DNA of 64,000 bases from Beijerinckiaceae bacterium (GTDB lineage: Bacteria; Pseudomonadota; Alphaproteobacteria; Rhizobiales; Beijerinckiaceae): NCBI GenBank assembly GCA_024304885.1, contig JALJOM010000003.1, positions 2,576,110 through 2,640,109 on the forward strand, in the 5' to 3' direction. Below, piece after piece: positions 11,220 through 20,620 of this stretch. Under the pieces are notes generated by a model. That model saw nothing but the letters and a program-made list of their open reading frames with translations. It had not been told where the DNA came from and searched no databases. The translations under genes and the position numbers were made by a program. The first letter of the stretch is position 1, and every line of letters begins with the position of its first letter.

Positions 11220-12170
11220 TTACTCGATCGCAATGCCGGATTCGCTGCCGAGCCGGCGGGCGAGATCGGGGGTCAGCACGCCGCGCGCGGGAAGCCCGCG
11301 ATCACGCTCGTAGCGCTCGATCGCCTTGCGGGTCGTTGCGCCGGCGACCCCGTCGGCTTCCAGCACGAAGCCGAGCTTCACGAGGGCGCGTTGTGCGGCG
11401 GCGACGGCTCGGCTCGGCTCCGGCGCGGGCCGCGGCTTCGACGAAGCGGCAGGTCGGGTCAGGCCGGGAGATGCGGGCCGGCGTTCGACCCGTGCCGTCG
11501 GCCGCGTCTCGACGGGTGCCGCGGGCCTTCGCGCCGCGGGCGCCGCCGGCTTCCGCTCCGGAAGCGCCGCCGGCCGGGGCTCGGGCTTCGAGCCCCGCAA
11601 GAGCTGGCCAATCGGATCCGATGGCTTCGCGGCCGCCTGAGCCGCGGGAGCCGGCTGCCGCGGCTTCGGCGCCGGAGCGGTCTCGATCACGGGCCTGTCG
11701 GCGGACGCACGCTCGCGCGCCGGCGACGGATCGGGCGCGGCAGCGGGAGCCGGCTCCGGGCGCTGAGGGCGAACGGAAGCCCGCGCCGGCGCAGGCTTTT
11801 GGGCCGAAGCCGGCTGTCCGAGGAGCGGGGCGGGATGCCGTGTCCTCTGCAGAAGGAGGGCATTGGCGAGGATGCCGGCCATCGCGACCGCGAGAATCGC
11901 ACCCGCGACGAGAGCGAGGCGGTGCTTGTTATGCTTCCTTCCGCGCCCGCGGGGCCGCGAGCCCGATCCGGGTCGCGCGAGGGGCCTGCGCGACGATCCC
12001 TCGCGCGGTACGTCGGGGACGGGGTCGCGATCGGCGGTGGCCAGAGCTGCACGCACGAGCTTTCGGGATCCTGAGCTTGCCGAGACTGGCCGTGCGACGC
12101 GGGACGACGCCCCGGGGCCCTCCCGATCGACGAATCGTGCCGCGGGGAAATCCCTCGGCTTTCGCTCCAT
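11220..12170 (-). CDS. Membrane-anchored protein with C-terminal peptidoglycan-binding domain
   Basis: This 316-residue protein has a basic cytoplasmic N-terminus of about 80 residues, one transmembrane helix (about 84-107, LALVAGAILAVAMAGILANA) and a very Pro/Ala/Arg-rich periplasmic linker (about 110-245). A PG_binding_1 type repeat occupies about 250-310 (AVAAAQRALVKLGF, then ADGVAGATTRKAIERYERDRG). The domain order suggests an inner-membrane protein that reaches the cell wall through a flexible linker. No catalytic domain is visible. It is divergent from the EamA gene. The linker is low-complexity and will evolve fast; the family is not otherwise named. Confidence 0.8.
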   Translation of the reverse strand: MERKPRDFPAARFVDREGPGASSRVARPVSASSGSRKLVRAALATADRDPVPDVPREGSSRRPLARPGSGSRPRGRGRKHNKHRLALVAGAILAVAMAGILANALLLQRTRHPAPLLGQPASAQKPAPARASVRPQRPEPAPAAAPDPSPARERASADRPVIETAPAPKPRQPAPAAQAAAKPSDPIGQLLRGSKPEPRPAALPERKPAAPAARRPAAPVETRPTARVERRPASPGLTRPAASSKPRPAPEPSRAVAAAQRALVKLGFVLEADGVAGATTRKAIERYERDRGLPARGVLTPDLARRLGSESGIAIE

Positions 12171-12293
12171 CCTGGCAACCGCTCCTTAATGGTCGCCTAA
12201 TGACCCGGCTTCAGCCGAAAGAAGCGGAACCCGTGCTGTCCTCCACGGCGCGCTTGGGCTATAGCGGGTCGGTTCTCAGTCTAGAGCCGATCC

Positions 12294-13244
12294 ATGACCC
12301 AGACGATCTCGGGCGCGGGCACACGCCCGATGGAGCCGCTTGTCGCGACAACGCCCGGTCCGGAAGCTCCGCCCGAAGGAAACCGAGGTGCGACGCGGGC
12401 GACCCGCTCGGCGGGCATCGCCTGGATGCTCGTGACGACCTTCCTGTTCGTGTGCCAGGATTCTCTCGCGCGCATCTTGCTCGTCTCCTATCCTGCGACC
12501 GAGCTCGCTTTCGTGCGTTTCGCCTTTCACCTGGTCGTCGTCACCTCGCTCCTCGCCTTGTGGAATCCGCGCCTGATGATCGCGCGCCGGCCTCTCGTGC
12601 AGATCGTGCGGTCGGGATTTCTCCTCGCCGCCACCTTGCTGGTCATGGCCTCGCTGCAGATCATGCCCTTCGTCGATGTCGCCGCCGTGGTCTGGGTCGC
12701 GCCGGTTCTCGTCAAGGCCCTGTCGGTGGCCGTCCTCGGCGAGCGAGTGGGGCCCGCGGGATGGCTCTCCGTTCTCGTCGGCCTCGCTGGCGTCTGGGTC
12801 ATCGTCGGCGAGGGCGGCATCGAATTTTCCTGGGCCATGGCGATCCCTACCCTGGCCGCGCTCGCCAATGCGCTCTATCAGGTCGCGACGCGGATGCTGA
12901 AGCCCGCCGACCCTCCGATCACGACCCTGCTCTACACCGGCCTCGCGGGAACCATCGTCTGCACGGGCGCGCTCCCTTTCTCCGCGATCCTGCCGACGGC
13001 GGCGGACGCCGGGCTCATGGCCTTGCTCGGCGCGCTCGGGACACTCAGCCATTTCTGCCTGATCCGCGCCTTCAGCGCGGCGCCCGCCAATGTCGTCGCG
13101 CCGTTCGGCTATACGAGCCTCTTGTGGTCGGCCCTGTTCGGCATCCTGCTCTTCTCCGAGATCCCGGATGCCCAATCCGTCGTCGGCTCGGGCCTCATCG
13201 TCGGCTCGGGCCTCGTCGTCTTCCTGCGCGGACGCGAGGCGTGA
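12294..13244 (+). CDS. EamA/DMT-family inner-membrane transporter
   Basis: The 316-residue protein has about ten hydrophobic helices arranged as two EamA repeats. The first repeat starts near residue 40 (GIAWMLVTTFLFVCQDSLAR) and the second near 180. The family exports small metabolites such as amino acids or nucleotides; the substrate cannot be told. It is the first gene of a coupled set: its TGA overlaps the GTG of the acetyltransferase gene (GTGA), whose end in turn overlaps folA. The N-terminal 30 residues are polar and variable, so a start at a later ATG (residue 13) is possible. Confidence 0.88.
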   Translation: MTQTISGAGTRPMEPLVATTPGPEAPPEGNRGATRATRSAGIAWMLVTTFLFVCQDSLARILLVSYPATELAFVRFAFHLVVVTSLLALWNPRLMIARRPLVQIVRSGFLLAATLLVMASLQIMPFVDVAAVVWVAPVLVKALSVAVLGERVGPAGWLSVLVGLAGVWVIVGEGGIEFSWAMAIPTLAALANALYQVATRMLKPADPPITTLLYTGLAGTIVCTGALPFSAILPTAADAGLMALLGALGTLSHFCLIRAFSAAPANVVAPFGYTSLLWSALFGILLFSEIPDAQSVVGSGLIVGSGLVVFLRGREA

Positions 13245-13753
13245 CGCCGGGCCTGGCCTCGGCCGTCTCGGTGCGCCCGGCGAAGCCCGAGGACCTCTCG
13301 CTCGTTCATGCGCTCGTCCGAGAGCTCGCCGATTACGAGAAGCTCGGCCACGAGGTGACGGCGACACCCGAGGACCTCGCGGCCGCCTTGTTCCGCGCGC
13401 AACCGAGGGTCACATGCGAGATCGCGGACCTCGCCGGCGCGCCGGCCGGCCTCGCGATCTGGTTCTATACGTTCTCGACCTTCCGCGGCCGCCACGGGAT
13501 TTGGCTCGAGGATCTTTTCGTGCGTCCGTCCCATCGCCGCTTCGGCGTCGGGACGGCGCTCCTCGCCTCTCTCGCCGCACGCTGCCGCGCCGAGGGGCTC
13601 GCACGGCTCGAATGGTCCGTGCTGGAGTGGAACGAGCCGTCGATCCGGTTCTACGAGGCTCTCGGAGCACGCCGCATGCACGAATGGACGATCTGTCGGC
13701 TCGAGGGGGAAGCGCTCGACACGCTCGGCGCCGGGGACAGGATGCACCGATGA
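13241..13753 (+). CDS. GNAT acetyltransferase, diamine N-acetyltransferase-like
   Basis: The GTG start overlaps the preceding stop (GTGA), giving 170 residues. The GNAT core is clear: SVRPAKPEDLSLVHALVREL at the N-terminus, and the acetyl-CoA motif A DLFVRPSHRRFGVGTALL (about 88-105). Motif B is EWNEPSIRFYEALGA. The last two blocks closely resemble spermidine/spermine acetyltransferase relatives, so a diamine or amino acid amine is a plausible acceptor; this is inference. It is coupled at both ends, to the EamA transporter upstream and to folA downstream (ATGA). Confidence 0.88.
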   Translation: MTPGLASAVSVRPAKPEDLSLVHALVRELADYEKLGHEVTATPEDLAAALFRAQPRVTCEIADLAGAPAGLAIWFYTFSTFRGRHGIWLEDLFVRPSHRRFGVGTALLASLAARCRAEGLARLEWSVLEWNEPSIRFYEALGARRMHEWTICRLEGEALDTLGAGDRMHR

Positions 13754-14265
13754 ACCCGCCGCTCGCCCTCGTCGCGGCGATCGCCGAGAACGGCGTGATC
13801 GGCGCCGGCGGCACCATGCCCTGGCGCCTGCCGAGCGACCTCAGGCATTTTCGCGAGGTGACCATGGGCAAGCCGCTCCTCATGGGACGGCGAACCTTCG
13901 AATCGATCGGCCGTGCGCTGCCCGGACGCGAGACCGTCGTCGTCACGCGCGACACAACCTTCGCGCCGAAAGCCGAGGTTCATATCGTCCACGACATCGA
14001 GGCCGCGCTCGCGGTCGCCCGCGCGCGGGCCTCGGCGAGCGGAGCGGACGAGGTGATCCTAGCCGGCGGCGGCGACCTTTACGAACATTTGATCGGCACG
14101 GTCGAGCTGATGCATCTCACCTTCGTGGAGATCCGGCCGCAGGGGGACGTCTTCTTCCCGGCGCTCGACTGGTCGAACTGGGAAGAGCTGCGGCGGGTGC
14201 GCCCGCCGCGCGCTCCGGGCGACGAAGCCGACTTCTCCTTCGTCGATTACCGGCGCCGCGGATAG
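13750..14265 (+). CDS. folA: Dihydrofolate reductase
   Basis: This 171-residue enzyme reduces dihydrofolate to tetrahydrofolate with NADPH. Diagnostic parts are ENGVIGAGGTMPWRLPSDLR (Met20 loop and the catalytic Asp in PSD), MGRRTFESIGRALPGRETVV (NADPH site) and VILAGGGDLY. The start overlaps the GNAT stop (ATGA). No thyA lies next to it, which is unusual but not rare. The stop codon TAG at 14263-14265 is the first three bases of a TAGAGCGA repeat end. The cotranscribed EamA and GNAT genes give no obvious folate link. Confidence 0.95.
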   Translation: MNPPLALVAAIAENGVIGAGGTMPWRLPSDLRHFREVTMGKPLLMGRRTFESIGRALPGRETVVVTRDTTFAPKAEVHIVHDIEAALAVARARASASGADEVILAGGGDLYEHLIGTVELMHLTFVEIRPQGDVFFPALDWSNWEELRRVRPPRAPGDEADFSFVDYRRRG

Positions 14266-14347
14266 AGCGATTTCCCGCGAAGCGAGCGCCGGGCCGCATC
14301 TCGATCGCCGCGCTGTTTCGATCGATCGACATCGATGCGAAATCGCG
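14263..14347. repeat. Dispersed intergenic element starting at the folA stop codon
   Basis: The element starts as TAGAGCGATTTCC, using the folA stop as its first bases. At 14324-14347 it contains a 24-base segment that recurs with one difference at 43352-43375. The shared part includes CATCGATGCGAAATCGCG here and CATCGACGCGAAATCGCG there. It lies just before the hflK promoter. Confidence 0.6.
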
Positions 14348-14392
14348 CCCATGCAAGAAAATCGGGCGGTGTAAACCCTACGGTTCGTTAAT

Positions 14393-14421
14393 TTGTAGTG
14401 CCGGAGCAGGGACCCTATAAT
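14393..14421 (+). promoter_or_regulatory. Putative sigma-70 promoter of hflKC
   Basis: A perfect TATAAT (14416-14421) lies 17 bp after TTGTAG (14393-14398), which matches the -35 consensus only in its TTG. It would start transcription near 14428 and leave about 64 nt before the hflK ATG. This also argues against an earlier ATG at 14420, which would lie inside the -10 box. Confidence 0.55.
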
Positions 14422-14491
14422 GAACCCACGAGGATCGAGGCACCGCGGCTGCGCGGTGCCCGCATCGAGGCCCCTTTACGGCGAGAGTTTC

Positions 14492-15610
14492 ATGCCCTGG
14501 ATCAGCGAAGGCGGGAATGGCGGCTCCTGGAAGCCCGGCAACGGCGGGCCCTGGGGCCAAAAACCGGGCACCTCGCCCCCGGATTTCGAGGAGTTCCTGC
14601 GCAAGAGCCAGGAGCAGATCAAGCAGTTCATGCCGGGCGGCGGGGGCTTCGGCGTGCGCGGCGTCGCCGCCGTCGTGCTCCTCGGCGTGATCGCCTGGCT
14701 TCTCTCGGGCCTGTACCAGGTCGAGCCGAACGAGGTCGGGCTCAACAAGATTTTCGGCGCCTACACGGGCAAGACGAGCCCCGGCCTGAACTACAACCTG
14801 CCCTTCCCGATCGGCAGCGTGCAGAAGCTCAAGGTCACCGATCGCCAGGTGACCAACATCGGCTTCGTCTCGCGCCAGGATGCGCGCTCGCCGGGCTCGC
14901 AGCTGCAGATGGATCTGCCCGAGGAGAGCCTGATGCTCACCGGCGACGAGAACATCGCGGACGTGAAGTTCGTGGTGATCTGGCAGATCGATCCGCTGCG
15001 CCCCGAGGACTATGCCTTCAACATCGCCAACCAGCGCGAGACCGTGAAGGCAGTCGCCGAGAGCGCCATGCGCGAGATCATCGGCCGCAGCCAGATCCAG
15101 AAGATTCTCACTGCCGAGCGCAAGGTCATCGAGCCCGCCGTGCAGGAGCTCATGCAGAAGATCCTGAACAGCTACAAGGCGGGCATCCTGATCCTCCAGG
15201 TCCAGCTGCAGTCGGTCGATCCTCCCGAGCAGGTCATCGCGGCCTTTCGCGACGTGACCGCGGCGCAGCAGGACCAGAATCGCTTGCGCAACGAGGCCGA
15301 GGCCTATGCCAACCGCGTCGTCCCCGAGGCGCGCGGCAAGGCCGCGGCCACCATCCAGGAAGCCGAAGGCTACCGGCTGCAGACCGTCGCGGAAGCGACC
15401 GGCCAGGCCGCGCGCTTCAAGCAGGTCTATGACGAGTACAAGAAGGCGCCCGACGTGACCCGGCAAAGGCTCTATCTCGAGACGATGGAAAAGGTCTTCG
15501 GCGGCATGGACAAGGTCATCCTCGACCAGAGCGGGTCGGGTCAGGGCGTCGTGCCCTATCTGCCGCTCGGCGCCTTGACGTCCCACACGACCGAGGGAGG
15601 CCGCAAATGA
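14492..15610 (+). CDS. hflK: FtsH protease modulator HflK
   Basis: HflK and HflC are inner-membrane SPFH/prohibitin-family proteins. They form a large periplasmic cage around the AAA protease FtsH. The ATG at 14492 gives MPWISEGGNGGSWKPG, the usual Gly/Pro-rich HflK N-terminus, and a 372-residue protein. One transmembrane segment (about 57-75) is followed by the SPFH domain (YQVEPNEVGLNKIFGAYTGK onward) and a long coiled-coil arm (RNEAEAYANRVVPEARGKAA). The stop overlaps the hflC start (ATGA), so the two are translationally coupled. degP, which often follows hflC, lies 2.6 kb downstream here. Confidence 0.95.
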   Translation: MPWISEGGNGGSWKPGNGGPWGQKPGTSPPDFEEFLRKSQEQIKQFMPGGGGFGVRGVAAVVLLGVIAWLLSGLYQVEPNEVGLNKIFGAYTGKTSPGLNYNLPFPIGSVQKLKVTDRQVTNIGFVSRQDARSPGSQLQMDLPEESLMLTGDENIADVKFVVIWQIDPLRPEDYAFNIANQRETVKAVAESAMREIIGRSQIQKILTAERKVIEPAVQELMQKILNSYKAGILILQVQLQSVDPPEQVIAAFRDVTAAQQDQNRLRNEAEAYANRVVPEARGKAAATIQEAEGYRLQTVAEATGQAARFKQVYDEYKKAPDVTRQRLYLETMEKVFGGMDKVILDQSGSGQGVVPYLPLGALTSHTTEGGRK

Positions 15611-16515
15611 AGAATGCCGCATTGATCGCGGCCGCGGTCGCCTTCATCGTCGTGCTCGTCGTCGCGAGCTCGGCCATGTTCACGGTGCAGCAAACCCAGC
15701 AGGCGCTGGTGCTGCGCTTCGGCGAGCCGATCCCCGGCCGCGGCCTCGTCACCGACCCCGGCCTGCATTTCAAGATCCCCTTCATCGAGACCGTGGTCTA
15801 TCTCGACAATCGAATCCTCGACGTCGAAGCCCCGAAGCAGGAGGTTCTCGCGGTCGACAACTCGCGCATCGAGGTCGATTCCTTCCTGCGCTACAAGATC
15901 ATCGACCCGTTGAAGTTCTACCAAGCGGTCGGATCGATCGAGCGGGCGAACAACCAGCTCGGCTTCATCCTGAACTCGGCGGTCCGGCGCGTACTCGGCG
16001 AGACCGTCCAGAGCGATATCGTGCGAGACAAGCGCGCCGAGCTCATGGTCACGATCAAGGACCAGGTGAACCGCGAGGCCGGACGCCTCGGCGTCGTCGC
16101 GGTGGACGTCAGGATTCGCCGCGCCGACCTGCCGAAGCAGATCTCGGAAAAGGTCTTCAGCCGGATGCAGACCGAGCGCGCGCGGGAGGCCGCGGAATTT
16201 CGCGCGCAGGGCGCCGAGATGGCCCAGAAGATCACCGCCAAGGCCGATCGCGATGTCGTCGTCCTGCGCGGCGAGGCGCAGCGTCAAGCCGACCAGATCC
16301 GCGGCGAAGGCGAGGGCGAGCGCAACCGCATCTTTGCCGAGGTCTATGGGCAGGACCCGGACTTCTTCGCGTTCTATCGCTCGATGCAAGCCTATCTCGC
16401 CGGGCTGAAGCCGGGCGACACGCGGATCGTCATGAGCCCCGATTCGGAGTTCTTCCGCTTCTTCGGGACGGCGACCGGGCAGGCGCCCAAGGCCGCTCCG
16501 GCCGCGAAGCCCTAA
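15607..16515 (+). CDS. hflC: FtsH protease modulator HflC
   Basis: The 302-residue partner of HflK has an N-terminal membrane anchor (AALIAAAVAFIVVLVVAS), then the SPFH domain (QQTQQALVLRFGEPIPGRG). The helical arm contains ERAREAAEFRAQGAEMAQ and EGEGERNRIFAEVYGQDPDF, the latter a typical HflC signature. The ATG overlaps the hflK stop. It converges with the MgtC gene after 64 bp; no strong terminator hairpin is seen between them. Confidence 0.95.
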   Translation: MKNAALIAAAVAFIVVLVVASSAMFTVQQTQQALVLRFGEPIPGRGLVTDPGLHFKIPFIETVVYLDNRILDVEAPKQEVLAVDNSRIEVDSFLRYKIIDPLKFYQAVGSIERANNQLGFILNSAVRRVLGETVQSDIVRDKRAELMVTIKDQVNREAGRLGVVAVDVRIRRADLPKQISEKVFSRMQTERAREAAEFRAQGAEMAQKITAKADRDVVVLRGEAQRQADQIRGEGEGERNRIFAEVYGQDPDFFAFYRSMQAYLAGLKPGDTRIVMSPDSEFFRFFGTATGQAPKAAPAAKP

Positions 16516-16579
16516 GCCTCCGACGCCGCGCGAATGGGTGATGATCGTCGCGGATGGGCGGGGTGCGCGCCGAGCCGCC

Positions 16580-17290
16580 TCAGGCGACGGTCGTCACCCG
16601 GCTCCAGCGTGCCGCCGACACGGAAGGTTCGAGGCTGAGACGCCCCACGATCTTCTCGAGCGCGGCATCGCAGCGCGCCTCGCCGACCAGGGTCGCGGTG
16701 ACGTCGACCTTGTCGGTTCCCTCGATGTCGACGCTCTCGAGCTCGCGCAAGCGAAGGTCGCCGTTGCCGAATCCCTCGACGAGAAGGGCACGGATCCTCG
16801 CCTCCTCCGCGCTCCGGCAGACCACCTTGACCGAATAGGAGAGCTCGACCTCGGCGCTCTCGATCGGCTGGCGGTTGATCAGGCGATCGAGGGGATGCAG
16901 CAGGAGATTCACGCCGATCACGAGCGCGACCGCGACGAGCCCGAGGCTCCAATGGCCGCTGCCGGCCAAGAGCCCCACGGCACCGGAGCACCAGAGCGTC
17001 GCAGCCGTGTTGAGCCCACCGACGTTGACGCCGTCCTTCCAGATCACCCCGGCGCCGAGGAAGCCGATCCCGGTCACGACCTGCGCGGCGACCCGGGTCG
17101 GGCTCTCGTCGGTGAACTGGGTCGCATAGACGACATAGATCGCGGCGCCGAGGGAAACCAAGGTATTGGTTCGCAGGCCGGCGAGCCGCTGGCGCCATTG
17201 GCGCTCGAAGCCGATGAGACCCCCGAGTACGAGGGCCGCGAGAAGGCCGAGGCCGGCGGATTGGAATGAAGGATCGAGGACTGGCACCAT
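16580..17290 (-). CDS. MgtC/SapB family membrane protein
   Basis: The 236-residue protein starts at the ATG at 17290. The first half is the MgtC membrane domain: [40 protein letters not shown] and [14 protein letters not shown], with four or five helices. The second half (about 150-236) is an ACT-like soluble domain ([20 protein letters not shown]). MgtC proteins affect ATP synthase, Mg2+ homeostasis and survival at low Mg2+ or in hosts; the role in this organism is not shown. The gene is divergent from the DUF2252 gene. Confidence 0.9.
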   Translation of the reverse strand: MVPVLDPSFQSAGLGLLAALVLGGLIGFERQWRQRLAGLRTNTLVSLGAAIYVVYATQFTDESPTRVAAQVVTGIGFLGAGVIWKDGVNVGGLNTAATLWCSGAVGLLAGSGHWSLGLVAVALVIGVNLLLHPLDRLINRQPIESAEVELSYSVKVVCRSAEEARIRALLVEGFGNGDLRLRELESVDIEGTDKVDVTATLVGEARCDAALEKIVGRLSLEPSVSAARWSRVTTVA

Positions 17291-17466
17291 GGGCTCGTCA
17301 CGTCGGAGCGAGGGCGATCTCGCGAGGGAAGCTGGAGGAAGGTTCCGGCCCGGACGATCGGGCATCGAGACGACATCTCGGTGACGGCCGTCTCCCGGCC
17401 GGTGGAAGTGCGTCGAGCACTCCACCCTTTTTCAATGGCGCCCTGCCGAGACGAAAGGAGCCGGCG

Positions 17467-18873
17467 ATGACGCTCACCCGCGAGACCGCCACGGGTCCCA
17501 TCGTGTCTCGGGCCGCGATGGCGCGGAAGGATCGCTACGGCGCCGGCAAGGAGCTGCGGCTGCTGGTCCCGCGCGAGAGCCATGCCGCCTGCCCGGCCCC
17601 CTGGGAGCGCGACGCCGTCGCGCTGCTGCGCGCGACGGAACACGGACGGATCGCTTCGCTCGTGCCGAAGCGCTACGAGCGCATGACGGAGACGCCTTTC
17701 GCGTTCCTGCGCGGTGCCGCGGCCGTCATGGCCCGCGATCTCGCGGGCCTGCCGGCGGCCGGCATCCCGGTGCAGGCCTGCGGCGACTGCCATGTGAAGA
17801 ACTTCGGCGCCTTCAAGTCGCCGGAAGGACGGATCCTCTTCGACATCAACGACTTCGACGAGACCTTAGCGGGTGTCGATTTCAGCTTCGACCTGAAGCG
17901 CCTGGTCGCGAGCGTCGCCGTGCTCGCGCGCGACCGCGAGCTGCCCGACGCCACCGCCCGCAGGCTCGCCGCGACCGCCGCGCGCGCCTATCGCATGTTC
18001 ATGCGCGAGCTGCGCAAGAAGGACCCCGCAGACATCTGGCAGACCCGCATGGAGGTCCATCGCGAGGCCGCGATGATCGACGACGGCAAGATTCGCGCCG
18101 TGATGACCGCGGTCTTGGCGAAGACCGTGAAGAAGCTCACCCGCGACGACAATTTCCCGAGCGTCGTGTTCGAGAACGGCATCGGCAGAATCGAGGAGCG
18201 GACGGAGCACATCGAGCATCACATCGACGATTGCGGGTTCGAGCCCCGCGCGATCTTCGCGAGATATCCGTCGTCCTTGCTTCCGGAACGGTGCACGCTT
18301 CTTTGCCGCTATCGGCTCCACGATACCGCGTTCAAGATCGTAGGCATCGGCAGCATCGGTACGTTTTGCGCGATCGGCCTCTACCTGTCGCCGGACAGGA
18401 AGCCGCTCTTCCTGCAGGTCAAGGAGGCACGCCGCTCCGTGCACACACGGGGCGAGGCCGGGTCCGATCCCGTGCACCGGGGCCGCGCGATCGTCGAGGG
18501 ACAGCGCGCCCTCCAGGCCGCGAGCGACGTCTTTCTCGGCTGGACCGAGGACGAGGGAACCTGCCGCCCGTTCTACGTGCGTCACCTGAAGCATCGCCGT
18601 CTCGACGATATTTTCGACGACGTCCTCGGCGCGGTCGGCAAGAAGCACGAAGCGGCCGCGATCGCATCCTTCGCCGGTCTTTGCGGCCGGACCCTCGCGC
18701 GCGCCCACGCCCGCACCGCGGATCCCGCCCTTCTCGCGGGCTACATGGGAAGCTCCGTCGCCCTCGACGAGGCGCTCGCCTCTTTCGCGATGGCCTATGC
18801 CGACAATACGGCCTACGATCATGCGCGGCTCCGGGATGCGCTCGACCCGGCAACCGGCCTGCCGACACGATGA
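17467..18873 (+). CDS. DUF2252 family protein
   Basis: The 468-residue protein belongs to DUF2252, which has a protein-kinase-like fold without assigned substrate. Typical family blocks are FAFLRGAAAVMARDLAGLP, VQACGDCHVKNFGAFKSPEG (a HGD-like loop), FDINDFDETLAGVDFSFDLK and GVGSIGT-like VGIGSIGTF. The ATG at 17467 has an excellent AAAGGAG site 4-5 bases upstream. There is no signal peptide or membrane helix, so it is cytoplasmic. It lies between hflKC and degP, which are normally adjacent. Its promoter must be in the 176-bp gap shared with the MgtC gene. Confidence 0.88.
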   Translation: MTLTRETATGPIVSRAAMARKDRYGAGKELRLLVPRESHAACPAPWERDAVALLRATEHGRIASLVPKRYERMTETPFAFLRGAAAVMARDLAGLPAAGIPVQACGDCHVKNFGAFKSPEGRILFDINDFDETLAGVDFSFDLKRLVASVAVLARDRELPDATARRLAATAARAYRMFMRELRKKDPADIWQTRMEVHREAAMIDDGKIRAVMTAVLAKTVKKLTRDDNFPSVVFENGIGRIEERTEHIEHHIDDCGFEPRAIFARYPSSLLPERCTLLCRYRLHDTAFKIVGIGSIGTFCAIGLYLSPDRKPLFLQVKEARRSVHTRGEAGSDPVHRGRAIVEGQRALQAASDVFLGWTEDEGTCRPFYVRHLKHRRLDDIFDDVLGAVGKKHEAAAIASFAGLCGRTLARAHARTADPALLAGYMGSSVALDEALASFAMAYADNTAYDHARLRDALDPATGLPTR

Positions 18874-19084
18874 AGGGGTCGGCAACCGCACGACCGGACG
18901 ACCGCACCGACGCATCGTGGAAAGCCCGGCGCTCTCGCGATCGGCGGCCTCCGCTCGCGCCCTACGTCATTGCGACAAGACGATTTCGCGCGCGAACCGA
19001 AGTTCGGCTCGCGGGGAAATGGCCTATATTCGTGCTTGCGGCCCGACGCTTTCGCGGCAAGGCCGTTGCGAGGAGACACGCTCG

Positions 19085-20620
19085 ATGCCCGTTTCACTGA
19101 AGACCTGCGCTGCCCGGGACGTTCGGCCTGCCGCGGCTTTGCGGCAAATGGTGCGTCGTCGCCTCGGACCGCATCTTCCCGCAGTCCTCGCTCTTGCGCT
19201 GCTCGGGTCGCCCGCGGCTTTCGCGAAAGGCCCCGACTCGCTCGCCGACCTCGCGGCTTCTGTGAGCGACACGGTCGTCAATATTTCCGCGGTCCAATCG
19301 ATCGAGGACAAGCGGAGCGGATCGCCCCCGCAGGTCGAGCCCGGCACCCCGTTCGACGACCTGTTCGAGGAATTCTTCCGCCGCCGTCGGCAAGGAGATC
19401 AGCCGGCACCGCCGCGTCGTGAACGCAAATCGAGCTCGCTCGGATCGGGCTTCGTGGTCGATCCGTCCGGCATCGTGATCACCAACAACCACGTCATCGC
19501 CGACGCGAAGGACGTCACCGTGATCTTCGCCGACGGCCAGAAGCTCAAGGCGGAGATCGTCGGCAAGGATTCGAAGGTCGATGTCGCGGTCTTGAAGGTC
19601 AAGGCGGAGAAGCCTCTGAAGGCGGCGCGCTTCGGCGACAGCGAGGCGATGCGCGTGGGCGATTGGGTGGTCGCCGTCGGCAATCCCTTCGGGCTCGGCG
19701 GCACGGTGACGGCGGGGGTCATCTCCGCGCGCAACCGCAACATCGATTCCGGCCCCTACGACAATTATTTCCAGACCGACGCGGCGATCAACAAGGGCAA
19801 CTCGGGCGGGCCCTTGTTCAACATGGCCGGCGAGGTGATCGGGATCAACACCGCGATTCTCTCGCCGACCGGTGGATCGATCGGGATCGGCTTCGCCACG
19901 CCGGCGGCCACCGTGGTGCCGATCATCGACCAGCTGCGCAAGTACGGCGAGACCCGGCGCGGCTGGCTCGGCGTGCGCATCCAGACCGTCGACGAGACGA
20001 TCGCCGAGAGCCTCGATCTCGGTACCCCTCGCGGCGCGCTCGTCGCCGGGACCGACGAGAAGGGTCCCGCCAAGGCGGCCGGGCTCCTCGCCGGGGATGT
20101 CATCGTCAAGTTCGACGGTGTCGAGATCAAGGAATCCCGCGACCTGCCGAAAATCGTCGCCGCGGCGCCGGTCGGCAAGGAAGTCGAGGTGCAGCTCATT
20201 CGCCAAGGCAAGCAGATCGTCAAGACGATCAAGCTCGGCCGGCTCGAGGACGGTGAGAAGAAGGTCGCCGCACTCGACAAGGACGGCGCGATGGACAAGA
20301 GCCTCGCCGGCCGCCCCGCCGCGCGTGTCCTCGGCATGGAGCTTTCCCGCCTCACGGACGACGCGCGGCAGAAATTCTCGATCAAGAGCACCGTCGCCGC
20401 GGGAGTTGTCATCACCGCGGTGGATCCGGCCTCTGTCGCGGCGGAGAAGCGCATCAGGCCCGGCGAGGTGATTCTCGAGGTCGATCAGCAACCGGTGTCG
20501 GATCCTGCGGACATCGCCAAGAAGATGCAGGCCGCGAAAGGGGGAGGCAAGAAGTCGGCCTTGCTCCTCGTCGCCAACGGCCAGGGCGAGGTCCGCTTCG
20601 TCGCGCTCGCCGTGCCCTAG
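19085..20620 (+). CDS. degP: Periplasmic serine protease DegP/HtrA
   Basis: This 511-residue envelope quality-control protease has a Sec signal peptide (LPAVLALALLGSPAAFA, cleavage near residue 47). The trypsin-like domain carries His136 (TNNHVI), Asp166 (SKVDVAVLK) and Ser240 (NKGNSGGP). Two PDZ domains follow (about 275-370 and 405-505). The triad is complete, so it should be active. The ATG at 19085 has GAGGAG upstream; a start at 19148 would also keep the signal peptide. A TATATT at 19025-19030 may be the -10 of its promoter; just upstream of it CGAACCGAAGTTCG is a small palindrome. The stop TAG is part of the adjoining repeat element. Confidence 0.94.
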   Translation: MPVSLKTCAARDVRPAAALRQMVRRRLGPHLPAVLALALLGSPAAFAKGPDSLADLAASVSDTVVNISAVQSIEDKRSGSPPQVEPGTPFDDLFEEFFRRRRQGDQPAPPRRERKSSSLGSGFVVDPSGIVITNNHVIADAKDVTVIFADGQKLKAEIVGKDSKVDVAVLKVKAEKPLKAARFGDSEAMRVGDWVVAVGNPFGLGGTVTAGVISARNRNIDSGPYDNYFQTDAAINKGNSGGPLFNMAGEVIGINTAILSPTGGSIGIGFATPAATVVPIIDQLRKYGETRRGWLGVRIQTVDETIAESLDLGTPRGALVAGTDEKGPAKAAGLLAGDVIVKFDGVEIKESRDLPKIVAAAPVGKEVEVQLIRQGKQIVKTIKLGRLEDGEKKVAALDKDGAMDKSLAGRPAARVLGMELSRLTDDARQKFSIKSTVAAGVVITAVDPASVAAEKRIRPGEVILEVDQQPVSDPADIAKKMQAAKGGGKKSALLLVANGQGEVRFVALAVP

